Source: Pseudomonas veronii (lineage in GTDB: Bacteria; Pseudomonadota; Gammaproteobacteria; Pseudomonadales; Pseudomonadaceae). From it: DNA of 64,000 bases. Positions within the stretch are counted from its first letter, which is position 1. Every line of letters starts with the position of its first letter. Positions 34,961 to 45,951 of the stretch are shown here, in pieces. The notes below the pieces were generated by a model that did no database searches, was not told where the DNA came from, and saw only the letters and a program-made list of their open reading frames with translations. Made by a program: the position numbers and the translations under genes. Where the stretch lies: NCBI RefSeq assembly GCF_001439695.1, contig NZ_JYLL01000006.1:186001-250000 (forward strand), in the 5' to 3' direction.

Positions 34961-35235
34961 GCGCCCTGCTCTCCAATGCGATCCTGTTCAGCCTGTTCCT
35001 GTTCTCGCTGGCCATGGCGCTGACACTGGTGCGCCTGTTCAAAGGCCCATCGGCCCAGGACCGGGTTCTGGCGCTGGACTACCTGTACATCCTGGCGATG
35101 CTGATGATGCTGGTGCTGGGCATTCGGTATGCCAGTGATACCTACTTCGAAGCGGCGCTGTTGATTGCGCTGTTTGGCTTTGTCGGGTCATTTGCCCTGG
35201 CCAAATTCCTGCTGCGTGGCGAGGTGATCGAATGA
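34957..35235 (+). CDS. mnhF: Monovalent cation/H+ antiporter subunit F
   Basis: A 92-residue protein with three membrane segments. The family pattern LVRLFKGPSAQDRVLALDYL is present, followed by ALLIALFGFVGSFALAKFL. It overlaps both neighbours by 4 bases. Confidence 0.92.
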   Translation: MSALLSNAILFSLFLFSLAMALTLVRLFKGPSAQDRVLALDYLYILAMLMMLVLGIRYASDTYFEAALLIALFGFVGSFALAKFLLRGEVIE

Positions 35236-35570
35236 TGCCGTTATGGGTTGAAGTGTGCGTGGCCGTGTTGCTGGTGCTGAGCAGCGTGTTTGCCCTGATT
35301 GGCGCAATCGGGTTGCTGCGCATGAAGGATTTCTTCCAGCGCATGCACCCGCCGGCACTGGCCTCGACGCTGGGCGCGTGGAGCGTGGCGTTGGCGTCGA
35401 TTATCTACTTTTCGGTGCTCAAGTCCGGGCCGGTGTTGCACGGGTGGTTGATCCCGATTTTGCTGTCGATCACCGTGCCGGTGACGACGCTGCTGCTGGC
35501 GCGCACCGCGCTGTTCCGCAAGCGCATGGCCGGTGACGATGTGCCCGCCGAGGTCAGCAGCCGTCGCTGA
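35232..35570 (+). CDS. mnhG: Monovalent cation/H+ antiporter subunit G
   Basis: A 112-residue subunit with three membrane segments and the MrpG pattern GAIGLLRMKDFFQRMHPPALASTLG. It is the last gene of the six-gene operon; a REP pair follows its stop. The C-terminal tail is charged and probably cytosolic. Confidence 0.92.
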   Translation: MMPLWVEVCVAVLLVLSSVFALIGAIGLLRMKDFFQRMHPPALASTLGAWSVALASIIYFSVLKSGPVLHGWLIPILLSITVPVTTLLLARTALFRKRMAGDDVPAEVSSRR

Positions 35571-35593
35571 GTTCTGATGCGACACGGTCAAAA

Positions 35594-35688
35594 AAATGTG
35601 GGAGGGGGCTTGCCCCCGATAGCAGGGTGTCAGTGAATGCAGCTGTCGCTGACACACCGCTATCGGGGGCAAGCCCCCTCCCACATTT
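35594..35688. repeat. Paired inverted REP elements (REPIN)
   Basis: Perfect 30-base arms (35594-35623 and 35659-35688) with core GTGGGAGGGGGCTTGCCCCC, separated by 35 bases that themselves contain GTGTCAG / CTGACAC. The transcript would fold into one long hairpin between mnhG and the convergent HIT gene. Confidence 0.92.
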
Positions 35689-35697
35689 GGATCGAGG

Positions 35698-36156
35698 CTA
35701 GGCGAAGGATCGGATGTGTGCCGCCAACTCCGCCAATTCGGCATCATCCGCCCGCACAAAATCGTGGGACGAGATGTACCCCTCGTAGCGATCAAAGAAC
35801 TTGTCGACCCTGGAACTGATGGGCTTGAAGTCACTGTCCTGCCCCGTCCCATGCATGGGAAACAGCTTCGCATGCAGGTGATCCACCCCGTAGCCTTCCA
35901 GAATCATCCCCGTGCGCGCCACATCGGGAAACGCCCGGTCGATCTGCTGCGCGGTTTTCTTCGCCGCCACCACCAGACCTGCCAGCACCTCATCCGACTG
36001 GGCGAAGGCGTAGCTTCCGTAGTGCTGCTTGGGGATCACCACGCTGAAACCGGGCGTGTTGGGGAAAATAGACAGGAAGGCCATATGCTGTTGGTCTTCC
36101 CACAGAATATGGGCCGGGGAGGTTTTTCGGACAATGCTGCAGAAAATACAATCCAT
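35698..36156 (-). CDS. HIT family protein
   Basis: A 152-residue histidine-triad protein, probably a nucleotide hydrolase or transferase. It begins MDCIFCSIV, with a CxxC metal-type pair, has FLSIFPNTPGFSVVIPKQHYGSYA, and ends with the triad region GYGVDHLHAKLFPMHG. The triad reads HxHxK, so the third histidine is lysine, a variant I believe is shared by close Pseudomonas relatives. I chose ATG 36156 because the family starts at MDC and GGTGA lies 6 bases upstream; the frame remains open to 36201. The substrate is unknown. Confidence 0.87.
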   Translation of the reverse strand: MDCIFCSIVRKTSPAHILWEDQQHMAFLSIFPNTPGFSVVIPKQHYGSYAFAQSDEVLAGLVVAAKKTAQQIDRAFPDVARTGMILEGYGVDHLHAKLFPMHGTGQDSDFKPISSRVDKFFDRYEGYISSHDFVRADDAELAELAAHIRSFA

Positions 36157-36333
36157 TTGAATCACCGTCAGTTTCATCATGGGCTTGGTCTGGTCGACCA
36201 TCTAAAGCCAGGATTGGGCGGGCGTCAAAGCAAATGGGCTTTTTCCAGAACGTCGCAGGTTGGCTACCGCTCGAAGCCGTGTTCCGACAGCGTTACGAAG
36301 ACCGGCCCTTCGCGCATGTTTCGCTGAACCCAA

Positions 36334-36372
36334 AATGAAAAACGCCCCGAACCAGTCGGGGCGTTTTTCATT
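36334..36372 (-). terminator. Rho-independent terminator after cysS
   Basis: Perfect 17-bp inverted repeat (36334-36350 with 36356-36372), core AAAAACGCCCCGA, loop 5 bases. It contains T runs in both directions and lies 13 bases after the cysS stop. Confidence 0.92.
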
Positions 36373-36385
36373 CAGCGTTTACTTA

Positions 36386-37774
<1,389 letters not shown>

Positions 37775-37788
37775 GACGGTTCCTTAAA

Positions 37789-39486
37789 TCACTGGCCCCA
37801 CGAATCACGCAAGGTCACGGTACGGTTGAATACCGGATGGCCAGGTTTCGAGTCCTTGATATCCGCGCAGAAGTAGCCTTCGCGCTCGAACTGGAAACGG
37901 TCTTCCGGCTGTGCGTTGCCAAGGGATGGCTCGGCACGACAACCCGTGAGTACTTGCAGGGAGTTCGGATTGATGTTGTCGAGGAAGCTCGCGCTGTCTT
38001 CGGCTTTCTCAGGGTTCGGCGAACGGAACAGACGGTCGTACAGACGCACTTCGCACTCGACGCTGGCGGCGGCCGGCACCCAGTGGATCACGCCCTTGAC
38101 CTTGCGGCCTTCAGGGTTCTTGCCCAGGGTTTCTGGATCATACGAGCAGCGCAGTTCGACGATGTTGCCCGCAGCGTCCTTGATCGCTTCGTCGGCGCGG
38201 ATCACGTAGCTGCCGCGCAGGCGCACTTCGCCAGTAGGTTCCAGGCGCTTGTAGCCTTTTGGCGGCTCTTCCATGAAGTCGTCACGGTCGATGTAGATTT
38301 CACGGGCGAACGGCAGTGCGCGCACGCCCATGTCTTCTTTCGGGTGGCGTGGCAGTTCGAGGTTCTCGACCTGGCCTTCCGGGTAGTTGGTGATCACGAC
38401 TTTCAGCGGGCGCAGCACGCACATGGCGCGCGGGGCGCTGTGGTCGAGGTCGTCACGGATGCTGAATTCGAGCATGCCGAAGTCGACCACGCCGTCGGAA
38501 CGGTTGGTGCCGACCATTTCGCAGAAGTTGCGGATGGACTTGGGCGTGTAGCCGCGACGGCGGAAGCCCGACAGCGTCGACATGCGCGGGTCGTCCCAGC
38601 CGTTGACGTGCTGTTCATCCACCAGTTGCTTGAGCTTGCGCTTGCTGGTGATGGTGTAGTTCAGGTTCAGGCGGCTGAATTCGTACTGGCGCGGGTGTGC
38701 CGGAACCGGCAGGTGCTCCAGGAACCATTCGTACAGCGGACGGTGGCTTTCGAACTCCAGGGTGCAGATGGAGTGGGTGATGCCTTCGATGGCGTCCGAC
38801 TGGCCGTGGGTGAAGTCGTAGTTCGGGTAGATGCACCACTTGTCACCGGTCTGGTGGTGATGGGCATGGCGGATGCGGTACATGATCGGGTCGCGCAGGT
38901 TCATGTTCGGCGAGGCCATGTCGATCTTGGCACGCAGTACACGGGCACCGTCTGCGAACTCACCGGCGCGCATGCGGGCGAACCAGTCCAGGTTCTCTTC
39001 CACCGAACGGTCGCGGAACGGGCTGTTCTTGCCCGGTTCGGTCAGCGTGCCACGGTATTCCTTGGCCTGTTCAGGGGTGAGGTCGTCGACGTAAGCCTTG
39101 CCGGCCTTGATCAGCACGATGGCCCAGTCGAACAACTGGTCGAAATACTTGGACGCATAGCGCACTTCACCGGACCATTCGAAGCCCAGCCACTTGATGT
39201 CGCTTTCGATGGCGTCGATGTATTCCTGGTCTTCCTTGGCCGGGTTGGTATCGTCGAAACGCAGGTGCGTGACGCCACCGAACTCCTGGGCCAGACCGAA
39301 GTTCACACAGATCGACTTGGCGTGACCGATGTGCAGGTAGCCGTTGGGCTCCGGCGGAAAGCGCGTGACGATCTGCGTGTGCTTGCCCGAATCCAGGTCC
39401 GCCTGGATGATCGGGCGCAGGAAATTGACCGTGGCGGCAGGACCGGCCTTGGCGTTCGAGGTAGGGTCGACAGTGGGCTTGCTCAT
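37789..39486 (-). CDS. glnS: Glutaminyl-tRNA synthetase
   Basis: Class I synthetase, 565 residues. The HIGH region is [22 protein letters not shown]. Also seen are [52 protein letters not shown] and the KMSKS-equivalent [11 protein letters not shown]. The C-terminal beta-barrel anticodon domains follow. ATG 39486 is preceded by AAGGA and begins [10 protein letters not shown]; the in-frame start at 39564 is not supported. Direct charging of tRNA-Gln is usual for gammaproteobacteria. Confidence 0.97.
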   Translation of the reverse strand: MSKPTVDPTSNAKAGPAATVNFLRPIIQADLDSGKHTQIVTRFPPEPNGYLHIGHAKSICVNFGLAQEFGGVTHLRFDDTNPAKEDQEYIDAIESDIKWLGFEWSGEVRYASKYFDQLFDWAIVLIKAGKAYVDDLTPEQAKEYRGTLTEPGKNSPFRDRSVEENLDWFARMRAGEFADGARVLRAKIDMASPNMNLRDPIMYRIRHAHHHQTGDKWCIYPNYDFTHGQSDAIEGITHSICTLEFESHRPLYEWFLEHLPVPAHPRQYEFSRLNLNYTITSKRKLKQLVDEQHVNGWDDPRMSTLSGFRRRGYTPKSIRNFCEMVGTNRSDGVVDFGMLEFSIRDDLDHSAPRAMCVLRPLKVVITNYPEGQVENLELPRHPKEDMGVRALPFAREIYIDRDDFMEEPPKGYKRLEPTGEVRLRGSYVIRADEAIKDAAGNIVELRCSYDPETLGKNPEGRKVKGVIHWVPAAASVECEVRLYDRLFRSPNPEKAEDSASFLDNINPNSLQVLTGCRAEPSLGNAQPEDRFQFEREGYFCADIKDSKPGHPVFNRTVTLRDSWGQ

Positions 39487-39734
39487 ATTATCCTTGAACA
39501 GACGAGTACGTGGCCTTGGGCAGGCCAGATAAAACAAAGGGCTTATCATAGCCGAAGCGGTCAACCGCCTGACAGGGTGCGGCCAAAAACTGCTGCTTTA
39601 ATTGCCCGGGCGGTAAAAAACCACCTCGAAATTCCCGCAGGGCACGCTAAACTGCGCGTCTTGGCCAACGTTTAGCCAAACAGGTCAGGCGCACAGCGCC
39701 CAAACCCACGAATTCCCTGAAAAGAGTAGTACAC

Positions 39735-40238
39735 ATGCCTCAAGTCAAACTGACCACCAACCACGGTGACATCGTCATCGAGCTGAACGACGAGAAAGCG
39801 CCGATCACCGTCGCCAACTTCATTGAATACGTGAAAGCCGGCCACTACGAAAACACCGTTTTCCACCGTGTCATCGGCAACTTCATGGTCCAGGGCGGCG
39901 GTTTCGAGCCTGGCATGAAAGAAAAGAAAGACAAGCGCCCAAGCATCCAGAACGAAGCGGACAACGGCCTTTCCAACGACAAATACACCGTCGCCATGGC
40001 CCGTACCATGGAGCCGCATTCGGCCTCCGCGCAGTTCTTCATCAACGTCGCCGACAACGCCTTCCTCAACCACAGCGGCAAGAACGTGCAGGGCTGGGGC
40101 TACGCGGTGTTCGGTAAAGTCACCGAAGGCACTGACGTCGTCGACAAGATCAAAGGCGTTGCCACCACCAGCAAAGCCGGCCACCAAGACGTGCCAGCAG
40201 ACGACGTGATCATCGAGAAAGCCGAGATCATTGAGTGA
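39735..40238 (+). CDS. ppiB: Peptidyl-prolyl cis-trans isomerase B (cyclophilin)
   Basis: Cytosolic cyclophilin, 167 residues, no signal peptide. The active-site region is [15 protein letters not shown], with [16 protein letters not shown] and [17 protein letters not shown], all standard for PpiB. Its stop overlaps the GTG start of lpxH (GTGA), so the two are co-translated. The pair ppiB-lpxH is common in Pseudomonas. It is divergent from glnS. Confidence 0.96.
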   Translation: MPQVKLTTNHGDIVIELNDEKAPITVANFIEYVKAGHYENTVFHRVIGNFMVQGGGFEPGMKEKKDKRPSIQNEADNGLSNDKYTVAMARTMEPHSASAQFFINVADNAFLNHSGKNVQGWGYAVFGKVTEGTDVVDKIKGVATTSKAGHQDVPADDVIIEKAEIIE

Positions 40239-40984
40239 TATTGCTGATTTCAGACTTGCATCTGGAAGAGGAGCGCCCGGACATTACCCGGGCGTTTCTG
40301 GATTTACTCCACGGCCGCGCCCGTGGCGCCCAGGCGTTGTACATCCTCGGGGACTTCTTTGAAGCCTGGGTTGGCGACGATGGGATCACCCCTTTCCAGC
40401 GCTCGATTTGCGCGGCCCTGCGCGAACTGAGCGACAGCGGCACCGCGATTTTCATCATGCACGGCAACCGCGACTTCCTGATCGGCAAGACGTTCTGCAA
40501 AGCCGCAGGCGCCAAGCTGCTCAAGGACCCGAGCGTCGTGCAACTCGCCGGCGAGCCGGTGCTGTTGATGCACGGCGACAGCCTCTGCACCCGCGACGTC
40601 GGCTATATGAAGCTGCGGCGCATCCTGCGCAACCCGATTGTGCTGTTTATCCTGCGTCACCTGCCCTTGCGCACCCGCCACAAACTGGCGCGCAAGCTGC
40701 GCAACGAAAGCCGGGCGCAGACGCGGATGAAGGCCAACGACATTGTCGACGTCACCCCCGAAGAAGTGCCGCGGGTGATGCAGCAGTTCGGTGTGCGTAC
40801 CCTGGTCCACGGCCATACGCACCGCCCCGCCATTCATAAGTTGCAGATCGGAGATCAGGCGGCCAAGCGTATTGTGCTGGGGGATTGGGACAAGCAAGGC
40901 TGGGCATTGCAGGTGGATGAGCAAGGGTTTCAGCTGGCGGCGTTTGACTTCGTCAATCCGCAACTGGCACTGCCCGGCGCCTGA
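40235..40984 (+). CDS. lpxH: UDP-2,3-diacylglucosamine diphosphatase
   Basis: Peripheral inner-membrane enzyme of lipid A synthesis; it hydrolyses UDP-2,3-diacylglucosamine to lipid X and UMP. At 249 residues it has the calcineurin-like metallophosphatase motifs [44 protein letters not shown] and [12 protein letters not shown] in order. The start codon is GTG at 40235, overlapping ppiB. A REP pair follows the stop. Confidence 0.96.
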   Translation: MILLISDLHLEEERPDITRAFLDLLHGRARGAQALYILGDFFEAWVGDDGITPFQRSICAALRELSDSGTAIFIMHGNRDFLIGKTFCKAAGAKLLKDPSVVQLAGEPVLLMHGDSLCTRDVGYMKLRRILRNPIVLFILRHLPLRTRHKLARKLRNESRAQTRMKANDIVDVTPEEVPRVMQQFGVRTLVHGHTHRPAIHKLQIGDQAAKRIVLGDWDKQGWALQVDEQGFQLAAFDFVNPQLALPGA

Positions 40985-40986
40985 TC

Positions 40987-41081
40987 AACTGTGGGAGGGG
41001 GCTTGCCCCCGATGGCAGTGGGTCAGCTTCAAATAGGCTGACTGATACACCGCTATCGGGGGCAAGCCCCCTCCCACAGTT
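40987..41081. repeat. Paired inverted REP elements (REPIN)
   Basis: Same family and same 95-base size as the pair at 35594. The arms begin AACTGTGGGAGGGGGCTTGC and end with its complement. One arm has GATGGC where the other has GATAGC, so the inner arms are slightly diverged. Confidence 0.9.
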
Positions 41082-41142
41082 GATTGCATTCCAACCCTGG
41101 TTGATTGCATTTCAGCCCTGGCTGATTGCATTCCAGCCTTGG
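41080..41142. repeat. Three tandem 21-base repeats
   Basis: Units at 41080-41100, 41101-41121 and 41122-41142 share YTGATTGCATTYCARCCYTGG with only a few substitutions. A partial fourth unit (CTGATCAG) runs into the emrB-like stop codon at 41147. The array lies between a REPIN and the gene end. Confidence 0.88.
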
Positions 41143-41146
41143 CTGA

Positions 41147-42676
41147 TCAGTGCCCTGATGCAGCCGGTCCCGCCTTCGCGGTAAACGGCGGTTTGGCCAG
41201 CCACACCAGCAGCATCAAGCCCATGAACATCCACCCCAGCAACGTGAAGTAATCCACGGTGGACATCATGTACGCCTGGCTGGTGAGGATCTGCTCGAGT
41301 TGGGCGTAGGCCTTTTGCCCCGCGCCGCCCAACGCATTCAACGCATCGCGGGTCGCCGCGTCGTAGGTGGTTATGTTCTCGCTCATGTACGCATGGTGCT
41401 GGTCGGCGCGGCGAATCCAGATCCAGGTGGTCAGCGAGGCCGCGAAGCTGCCGCCCAGGGTCCGCAGGAACGTCGCCAGGCCGGCGCCGTCGGCGATCTG
41501 GTGCGGCGGCAGGTCGGACATCAGGATGCTCAAGGTCGGCATGAAGAACAGCGCCACGCCGATGCCCATGAACAGCTGCACCAGGGCGATGTGCTGGAAG
41601 TCCACCTCATTGGTGAAGCTGGCGCGCATGAAGCAGCTCAAGCCAATCGCCAGGAACGCCAGGCCCGCCAGGACGCGCAGGTCGAATCGGTGCGCGTACT
41701 TGCCGACAAACGGCGACATCAGCACCGGCAGAATACCGATCGGCGCCACGGCCAGGCCGGCCCAGGTCGCGGTGTAGCCCATCTGGGTTTGCAGCCACTG
41801 CGGCAGGATCAGGTTGATGCCGAAGAAGCCCGCGTAGCCGAGGACCAGCACGATGGTGCCGATGCGGAAGTTGCGGTAGGCAAACAGCCGCAGGTTGACC
41901 ACCGGGTGTTTGTCGGTCATCTCCCAGATGATGAACACCGCCAGGGCAATCACCGAAATCGCCGCCCCCACGATGATGAAGTTGGATTCGAACCAGTCCA
42001 GGTCGTTGCCCTTGTCGAGGATGATCTGCAACGCGCCGACCCCGACGATCAAGCTCAACAACCCCACATAGTCCATCGGCTGGTAGCTGGTGACCACCGG
42101 GCGTTTCTTCAACTGCGAACGCACCACCATCACCGCAAAGATGCCGATGGGCACGTTGATGAAGAAGATCCACGGCCAGCTGTAGCTGTCGGTGATCCAG
42201 CCGCCGAGGATGGGACCGGCAATCGGCGCCACCACCGTGACCATCGCCAGCAGTGCCAGGGCCATGCCGCGCCTCGCCGGCGGGTAGACCGCGATCAGCA
42301 ACGTCTGGGTCATCGGGTACAACGGCCCCGCCACCAGGCCTTGCAACACCCGAAAGCCGATCAGCTCGGGCATCGACGTGGAAATACCGCAGAGAAACGA
42401 GGCCAGCACAAACAGCACGGTGGCCCAGAGAAACAGCTTCACCTCGCCGAAGCGCCGGCTCAACCAGCCGGTCAGCGGCAGGGCAATGGCGTTGCTCACC
42501 GCAAACGAGGTGATCACCCAGGTGCCCTGCTCCGAACTCACGCCAAGGTTGCCGGAAATGGTCGGCAACGCCACGTTGGCGATCGTGGTATCGAGCACCT
42601 GCATGAAGGTCGCCAGCGACAGGCCAATCGTGGCCATCACCAAGCTGGGTGGCGAGAAGGACGCGTTATGGCTCAT
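41147..42676 (-). CDS. emrB: EmrB/QacA family (DHA2) multidrug efflux permease
   Basis: A 509-residue proton-driven pump with about 14 membrane segments. Motifs include MQVLDTTIANVALPTISGNLGVS (DHA2 signature), WLSRRFGEVKLFLWATVLFVLASF (motif A region) and GPILGGWITDSYSWPWIFFINVPIGI (motif C region). It overlaps the adaptor stop as TGATG. The order marR, OMP, emrA, emrB matches what I recall of P. aeruginosa PA5157-PA5160. The substrate is unknown; family members export uncouplers, fatty acids and antibiotics. The tandem repeat array abuts its end. Confidence 0.92.
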   Translation of the reverse strand: MSHNASFSPPSLVMATIGLSLATFMQVLDTTIANVALPTISGNLGVSSEQGTWVITSFAVSNAIALPLTGWLSRRFGEVKLFLWATVLFVLASFLCGISTSMPELIGFRVLQGLVAGPLYPMTQTLLIAVYPPARRGMALALLAMVTVVAPIAGPILGGWITDSYSWPWIFFINVPIGIFAVMVVRSQLKKRPVVTSYQPMDYVGLLSLIVGVGALQIILDKGNDLDWFESNFIIVGAAISVIALAVFIIWEMTDKHPVVNLRLFAYRNFRIGTIVLVLGYAGFFGINLILPQWLQTQMGYTATWAGLAVAPIGILPVLMSPFVGKYAHRFDLRVLAGLAFLAIGLSCFMRASFTNEVDFQHIALVQLFMGIGVALFFMPTLSILMSDLPPHQIADGAGLATFLRTLGGSFAASLTTWIWIRRADQHHAYMSENITTYDAATRDALNALGGAGQKAYAQLEQILTSQAYMMSTVDYFTLLGWMFMGLMLLVWLAKPPFTAKAGPAASGH

Positions 42677-43872
42677 CAGCGTTGCACAGCCTTGGGCGCG
42701 GCGAGGCTGTTGTCATGAATCAACTGGGTGATCATGGCATCGGCTTCGGCCAACTGGCGGTCATACACGTTGGTGGTGAACGAGGCCTTTTGCGGCGCCT
42801 GTTGCGCCAGTACCGGGCCACTCTGGTCATGCAGGTCGACGCTGACCACCGTGCTCAAGCCCACCCGCAGCGGGTGTTTGGCCAGTTCTTCGGCATTGAC
42901 GTGGATGCGTACCGGCACCCGTTGCACGATCTTGATCCAGTTGCCCGTGGCGTTCTGCGCAGGCAGCAAGGCAAACGCGCTGCCGGTGCCGGCGCCGAGG
43001 CTGTCGATGGTGCCGCTGAACTTCACATCGCTGCCGTAAATGTCCGCTTCGATGTCCACCGGTTGGCCGATACGCATATTGCGCAGTTGGGTTTCCTTGA
43101 AGTTGGCGTCGATCCACAACTGGTTCAGCGGGATCACCGCCATCAACGCCGTCCCCGGCTGCACGCGCTGGCCCAGTTGCACGGTGCGCTTGGCCACATA
43201 GCCGGTGACGGGGGCGATCAGGGTGCTGCGCGCATTGGCCAGGTAGGCCTGGCGCAGTTGCGCGGCGGCGGCTTGCACGTCCGGATGGGACGAGATCACC
43301 GTGTCGTCGACCAGGGCGTTGCTGCTTTTGAGCTGCTGCTCAAGGTTGGTCAGGGCATTCTTGGCCGCGGTCAGGCTGTCGCGGGCGTGGGACAGTTCTT
43401 CCTGGGAAATCGCCCCGCCCTGGGCCAGGGTCTTACGCCGGTTGTAGTTGTCCTCGGCAGTTTGCACGTCGGCTTTCTGCGCATTGACCTGGGCTTTCAT
43501 GCCGTCGACGTTGCTGTACAAGCCCCGCACCTGGCGCACGGTGCGGGCCAGGTTGGCCTGCGCACTTTGCAGGCCGACCGCCGCGTCGTTGGGGTCGAAG
43601 TTGATCAGCACCTGGCCTTCGTGGACCAGGTCGCCATCGTCGGCGCCGATGCTGACCACGGTGCCGGTGACCAGCGGGGTGATTTCCACCACGTTGCCGT
43701 TCACGTAGGCGTCGTCGGTGCTTTCATTGAAGCGGCCGTAGAGTTCATACCAACCCCACACGCCGACCACGCCGAGGATGACGATCAGCACCAGGCCGAC
43801 CAGCATGACTTTGCGTTTGCGCGGGTTGTTATCGGGCGTTCCCGTTGCGTTGTTGCTTTCGGCAGTGGCCAT
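42676..43872 (-). CDS. emrA: EmrA/HlyD family periplasmic adaptor
   Basis: A 398-residue membrane-fusion protein with one N-terminal membrane anchor (VMLVGLVLIVILGVVGVWGWY), the EmrA-type segment STDDAYVNGNVVEITPLVTGTVVSI, a long coiled-coil hairpin (about residues 95-205) and the second lipoyl half VTGYVAKRTVQLGQRVQPG. It links EmrB to the outer-membrane channel encoded 15 bases upstream. Confidence 0.92.
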   Translation of the reverse strand: MATAESNNATGTPDNNPRKRKVMLVGLVLIVILGVVGVWGWYELYGRFNESTDDAYVNGNVVEITPLVTGTVVSIGADDGDLVHEGQVLINFDPNDAAVGLQSAQANLARTVRQVRGLYSNVDGMKAQVNAQKADVQTAEDNYNRRKTLAQGGAISQEELSHARDSLTAAKNALTNLEQQLKSSNALVDDTVISSHPDVQAAAAQLRQAYLANARSTLIAPVTGYVAKRTVQLGQRVQPGTALMAVIPLNQLWIDANFKETQLRNMRIGQPVDIEADIYGSDVKFSGTIDSLGAGTGSAFALLPAQNATGNWIKIVQRVPVRIHVNAEELAKHPLRVGLSTVVSVDLHDQSGPVLAQQAPQKASFTTNVYDRQLAEADAMITQLIHDNSLAAPKAVQR

Positions 43873-43887
43873 GTCAGTTACCTCAAA

Positions 43888-45339
43888 TTATTCCGTGCGT
43901 GTAGCTGGGGTGGTCGATGCCACATTTGCGGCGTCGTAGCCGCCACCCAGGGCTTGCATCAATTGGATCGACAGATCGATTTGCGCGGCGTTCAAGGTCG
44001 CCAGCTGACGCTGGGCCTGCAGCAATTGCTGCTCGATGCTGAGCACGTCCAGGTAGTTGCCGATCCCGGAGCTGTAACGCTGCATCGCGGTGTCGTAGGA
44101 CTGCTGGGCAATGTCCGCGGCGTGTTGCTGGGCCTGGATCTGCCGACCGGTTTCGCGCAGTTGTGAAAGGCTGTTGCCGATATCGCCGAGGGCTTGCACC
44201 AGGGTTTTGTTGTACTGGGCCACGGCCAGGTCATAGTCGGCATCGCGCGCATCGAGGTTGGCGCGCAGGCGGCCGCCATCGAAAATCGGCAGCGAAATCG
44301 TCGGCGCAATGTTGAAGAAGCGGCTGGCCGAACCGAACATCGCATCCCCCAGCAACGACTCGGCCCCGGCGCTCGCGCTCAGGTTGAGGTTGGGGTAGAA
44401 GCTGGCCTTGCCGGCTGCGATGTTCTTGCTCGCCGCTTCCACCCGCCAACGTGCGGCGATCAGGTCCGGGCGCCGGCCCAGCAGTTCGGCGGGCAGCACC
44501 GAGGGCACGGCGACGACGCTGGGCTTGAGCACCGCCGGGCGCGCCAGTTCGTTGCCGCGGTCCGGGCCTTTGCCGAGCAATACCGCCAGGGCGATTTTCG
44601 CGCTCTGCAGTTGTTTTTCCGCATCGATCAGTTGCGACTGGGAGCTGGCTTCCAGGCTTTCGGTCTGCTGGTACTGGTACCGGCTGTCGATGCCCGAGTT
44701 CAGGCGGCGCTGGCTCAGGCTGAGCATTTGCCGGGTGCGCTTGAGGTCGTCATTGGCCAGGTCCCGCACGATATGCGCCTGGCCCAGGTCGCTGTAGGCC
44801 TTGGCCACATCGGCCGCCAGGGTCAGGCGCGCGGCCTGCTGGTCGACTTCGGCGGCGCGGGCCTGGCCCAACGCGGCTTCCCAGGCAGCACGCTGGCCGC
44901 CCCAGAGGTCGAAGTTGTAGTTGAAGCTGGCGCCGATGTTTCGCACCGTCGAGTAGGCATCGCCCTGCCCCAGCGGGTCCTTGTCCCTGGCCAGGCGCGA
45001 ACGGCTCACACCGGCGCTGGCGTCCAGGGTCGGCAGGCGTGCGGCGTTGGCGGCATAGGCGGCGGCTTCGGCCTGGTGGGCACGGGCGCTGGCCACTTGC
45101 ATGTCGGGACTGTTTTGCAGGGCTTCCTGGATCAAACCGTCGAGCTGCGGATCGCCGAGGCTTTTCCACCAGTCGGCGCTGGGCCAGGCAGCGCTCGACA
45201 GGGTCACGCCGGTCAACGACTTACCGGTCTGCAGGGTGTTCGCGTCGAGACGTTGGCCCTGGGTGTCGAGGCCGCTGAAATTGGCGCAACCGGCCATGCT
45301 CATGGCCGCCAGCACCAGGCAAAGGGCACGTGTGTTCAT
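43888..45339 (-). CDS. Outer-membrane efflux lipoprotein (NodT/OprM family)
   Basis: A 483-residue channel protein. The signal peptide ends in a lipobox (MAGC), so Cys18 would be lipidated. Two OEP repeats are present, with DLWGGQRAAWEAALGQARAAEVD, GRRPDLIAARWRVEAASKNIAAGKASFYPNLNLSASAG and YSSGIGNYLDVLSIEQQLLQAQRQLA, all standard for NodT/OprM. It follows marR with a 4-base overlap, so it belongs to the EmrAB operon and gives the pump its own outer-membrane exit. Confidence 0.92.
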   Translation of the reverse strand: MNTRALCLVLAAMSMAGCANFSGLDTQGQRLDANTLQTGKSLTGVTLSSAAWPSADWWKSLGDPQLDGLIQEALQNSPDMQVASARAHQAEAAAYAANAARLPTLDASAGVSRSRLARDKDPLGQGDAYSTVRNIGASFNYNFDLWGGQRAAWEAALGQARAAEVDQQAARLTLAADVAKAYSDLGQAHIVRDLANDDLKRTRQMLSLSQRRLNSGIDSRYQYQQTESLEASSQSQLIDAEKQLQSAKIALAVLLGKGPDRGNELARPAVLKPSVVAVPSVLPAELLGRRPDLIAARWRVEAASKNIAAGKASFYPNLNLSASAGAESLLGDAMFGSASRFFNIAPTISLPIFDGGRLRANLDARDADYDLAVAQYNKTLVQALGDIGNSLSQLRETGRQIQAQQHAADIAQQSYDTAMQRYSSGIGNYLDVLSIEQQLLQAQRQLATLNAAQIDLSIQLMQALGGGYDAANVASTTPATRTE

Positions 45340-45809
45340 GCTTTACCTACCCGCTGCAGGGTGATCGGATCACCGGCAGCTATCAGCATTTTCATGAGGA
45401 TCTTTTCCAGGGTTTGCAATTCACCCGGCTCCAGTGCGCAGGCCAACTGGTTCAACGCCTCGGCGCCGATGTACGGCAGCCTGTCCGCCAGGCGCTGGCC
45501 GTCGTCGGTCAACACCAGTTGCACTTGGCGACGGTCCAGCGCCGAACGCTTGCGATCAAGCAGGCCTTTTTGCTCCAGGCGATCGAGCATGCGGGTCATC
45601 GAACCGCTGTCCAGGGACAGGTGGCGGCACAGCTCCGCCGGGGTGTCGACACCGAACTGCGCCATGATGATCAACACCTTGAACTGCGCGGCGGTGATGC
45701 CGTGCGGTTCCATATGGATGTCGATGATTTTGTCTTTAAGGATCGCCGCACGGCCCAGCAACAGCCCGAGGCGGCAGTTGTGGAAGTTGTCCGGGGTGAA
45801 GTGTTTCAT
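45336..45809 (-). CDS. MarR family repressor of the efflux operon
   Basis: A 157-residue winged-helix regulator. The recognition region is TPAELCRHLSLDSGSMTRMLDRLEQKGLLDRKRSALDRRQVQLVLTDDGQ, typical of MarR/EmrR. First gene of the operon. Two matching palindromes lie just upstream of its start, so it most likely represses itself and the efflux genes until a ligand binds. Confidence 0.92.
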   Translation of the reverse strand: MKHFTPDNFHNCRLGLLLGRAAILKDKIIDIHMEPHGITAAQFKVLIIMAQFGVDTPAELCRHLSLDSGSMTRMLDRLEQKGLLDRKRSALDRRQVQLVLTDDGQRLADRLPYIGAEALNQLACALEPGELQTLEKILMKMLIAAGDPITLQRVGKA

Positions 45810-45822
45810 CGGAAGTCACCTT

Positions 45823-45845
45823 ATTACTGCCTAGGCAGCGAATGT
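45823..45845. promoter_or_regulatory. MarR operator 1
   Basis: ATT-A-CTGCCTAGGCAG-CG-AAT: a perfect 12-base palindrome with ATT/AAT flanks, 18 bases upstream of the marR start codon. It recurs as operator 2. Confidence 0.78.
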
Positions 45846-45855
45846 GTGACGAGAT

Positions 45856-45878
45856 ATTACTGCTTAGGCAGCTAATGT
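45856..45878. promoter_or_regulatory. MarR operator 2
   Basis: Near copy of operator 1, with core CTGCTTAGGCAG and the same ATT/AATGT flanks. Its centre is 33 bases from that of operator 1, three helical turns, so both sites face the same side of the DNA. Confidence 0.78.
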
Positions 45879-45951
45879 CAAATGAAATGATTAGCTTGCT
45901 TGGTATATGCGAGTGCAGGCACCCGCTCCCACTTTTTTACCGAGTCCGGCG

